Positions 5,165 through 6,196 of a DNA stretch of 6,196 nucleotides are shown here, piece after piece (position 1 is the first letter of the stretch; each line of letters opens with the position of its first letter). Made by a program: the position numbers and the translations under genes. Location: the NCBI GenBank assembly GCA_937902865.1, contig CALFNJ010000040.1, positions 1 to 6,196 of the forward strand, given 5' to 3'. Source of the stretch: an uncultured Opitutaceae bacterium. Its GTDB lineage: Bacteria > Verrucomicrobiota > Verrucomicrobiia > Opitutales > Opitutaceae. The notes under the pieces were generated by a model. That model saw nothing but the letters and a program-made list of their open reading frames with translations. It made no database searches and was not told the DNA's origin.

Positions 5165-6196
5165 ATGGCCGGCATCCAGATCTCAGGACTTCTTTCCAAC
5201 TCGGCGTTCGATTGGAAATCCGTCGTCGACCAGTTGATCCAGGCCGACAGCGCCCCGATCACCGCGCTCACCGCCGAGAAGACGGCCAATGCCGACAAGA
5301 TCACCGCGCTCGCCAACCTGAAGACGTCGTTCGTCCAGCTGCAGGACTCGCTCCAGGCGATCCGCGCCAACGACCTCTTCTCAATGCGGAATGTCAGCTC
5401 CGACACCGCCGGCACCACCTGGAATTCCAATTCCGCCAACGGCGCCACCGTCGGCAGCTACAAGTTCGCCGTCCAGCAGCTCGCCACCGCCACCCAGCTA
5501 CGCGGGGCGGCCGACATTGGGCAGGGCCTGGCTCCGACCAATAATGTCCAAGGCCTGACCCTCGCCGCGCTCACGACCGCCAGCGCCGTCACGGCCGGCA
5601 CCTTCACTGTGAATGGCAAGCAGGTGACCGTCGCGCTGACCGATTCCCTCCAGGACGTCTTCGACCGGATCGCCACGGCCACGAACAACGAGGTGACGGG
5701 CTCCTACGATCCCAACGCCGATACAGTCATGCTGACCACTGGCGCGACCGGCGAAGTGGTCCTCGGCGCGGCGAATGACACGAGCAATTTCCTTCAGGTG
5801 ATGAAGCTCGGCAACAACGGCACGTCCACGAGCACGAGTTCCGCCTCCCTCGGCACGACGCAGACCGCGAGCCCGCTCGCCAGCGCCGGCCTGAAAACGG
5901 CGGTGACCGCGGTCGACGGCTCGGGCAATGGCTCCTTCACCATCAACGGCGTCACCATCAGCTACAATGTGAACAGCGACTCGCTCAGCGCGGTCCTCAC
6001 CCGGATCAGCCGCTCGGGCGCTGGCGTCACGGCGACCTACGATGCGGCGAGCGATCGCGTCAGCCTGGTGAACAGCAAGACCGGCGACACCGGCATGAGC
6101 GTCACGGATTCACCCGGCGGACTGCTGGAGGCGCTGGGCCTGACCGGCGCGAACAGCACGCTGACGCGCGGCAAGAACGCGCTGTTCACCGTGAAC
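5165..6196 (+). CDS. fliD: Flagellar hook-associated protein 2 / filament cap FliD (3' partial)
   Basis: The frame is open for 344 codons from the ATG at 5165 and runs off the window, so the C-terminal part is missing. FliD forms the oligomeric cap at the filament tip and guides folding and insertion of exported flagellin. The N-terminal segment, residues about 5-100 (IQISGLL...FDWKSVVDQLIQADSAPI), matches the FliD_N domain, followed by a heptad-like helix (TALANLKTSFVQLQDSLQAI). Two flagellin-IN-like repeats follow, at residues about 144-212 (GTFTVNGKQVTV) and 255-330 (GSFTINGVTISYNVNSDSL). The start is well supported by family alignment. It is the first ATG, GTG or TTG after the in-frame TAG at 5066-5068. 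It lacks a nearby Shine-Dalgarno. The usual GLGSGLD motif is replaced by GLLSNSAFDW. Its place after the flagellins fits a late flagellar gene cluster. Confidence 0.93.
   Translation, partial: MAGIQISGLLSNSAFDWKSVVDQLIQADSAPITALTAEKTANADKITALANLKTSFVQLQDSLQAIRANDLFSMRNVSSDTAGTTWNSNSANGATVGSYKFAVQQLATATQLRGAADIGQGLAPTNNVQGLTLAALTTASAVTAGTFTVNGKQVTVALTDSLQDVFDRIATATNNEVTGSYDPNADTVMLTTGATGEVVLGAANDTSNFLQVMKLGNNGTSTSTSSASLGTTQTASPLASAGLKTAVTAVDGSGNGSFTINGVTISYNVNSDSLSAVLTRISRSGAGVTATYDAASDRVSLVNSKTGDTGMSVTDSPGGLLEALGLTGANSTLTRGKNALFTVN

Noticed and set aside
5109..5237. Short GTG-started frame just after the GGAGGA at 5101-5106
   Set aside because: The spacing to the GTG is only 2 nt, the peptide has no recognisable feature, and the frame ends inside fliD. 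A translational-coupling leader peptide cannot be excluded but is not supported.
5125..5544. Plus-strand open frame of 139 codons overlapping fliD
   Set aside because: It is out of frame with the clear FliD translation and has shadow-like composition.
1..6196. tRNA or rRNA genes, CRISPR array, insertion sequence or transposase
   Set aside because: No cloverleaf, no regularly spaced direct repeats and no transposase-like translation were seen. Inverted repeats are short and non-coding.

Overview
The window is a flagellar-filament locus from a high-GC bacterium (roughly 65% G+C by eye). Every real gene lies on the + strand. The flagellin sequence style (start MSVVINSN, then SKIVSPADDAGGLAVSMKL), the atypical FliD N-terminus and the GC-rich palindromic intergenic repeats suggest an environmental Gram-negative, possibly a verrucomicrobium of the Opitutaceae type. 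That placement is inference and could not be checked by a search.

Layout: (1) 1-2267 is the 3' part of a long gene. It encodes a TPR-type helical repeat region fused to a C-terminal domain resembling CDP-glycerol glycerophosphotransferases, a plausible flagellin or surface-glycan modification enzyme. (2) 2268-2799 is a gene-free stretch holding two long palindromes (2293-2372 and 2402-2495), one copy of a 37-bp repeat (2566-2602), a sigma-28-like promoter (2648-2697) and a structured leader. (3) 2800-3618 and 3883-4701 are tandem flagellin genes of 272 aa each, about 83% identical at the protein level with no gaps. They are separated by 264 nt of hairpin-rich DNA. (4) 4702-5164 is a second gene-free stretch. 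It holds a GNRA-capped hairpin, a probable intrinsic terminator, an inverted copy of the same 37-bp repeat, a perfect 21-bp hairpin and the structured leader of the next gene. (5) 5165-6196 is the 5' part of fliD, the filament cap, which runs off the window.

The two flagellins build the filament and FliD caps it and directs subunit insertion. The upstream transferase-like protein may decorate one of these products.

The most notable signal is regulatory. Both flagellin leaders carry an ACGGA motif in a hairpin loop and an AAGGA motif overlapping the Shine-Dalgarno. The spacing is exactly 21 nt in both, and the hairpin stems differ by a compensatory base-pair change. This is the arrangement expected for a dual-site CsrA (RsmA) translational repressor target. 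A second signal is fliD, whose only good Shine-Dalgarno is about 60 nt from the ATG but would be brought close by an intervening hairpin.
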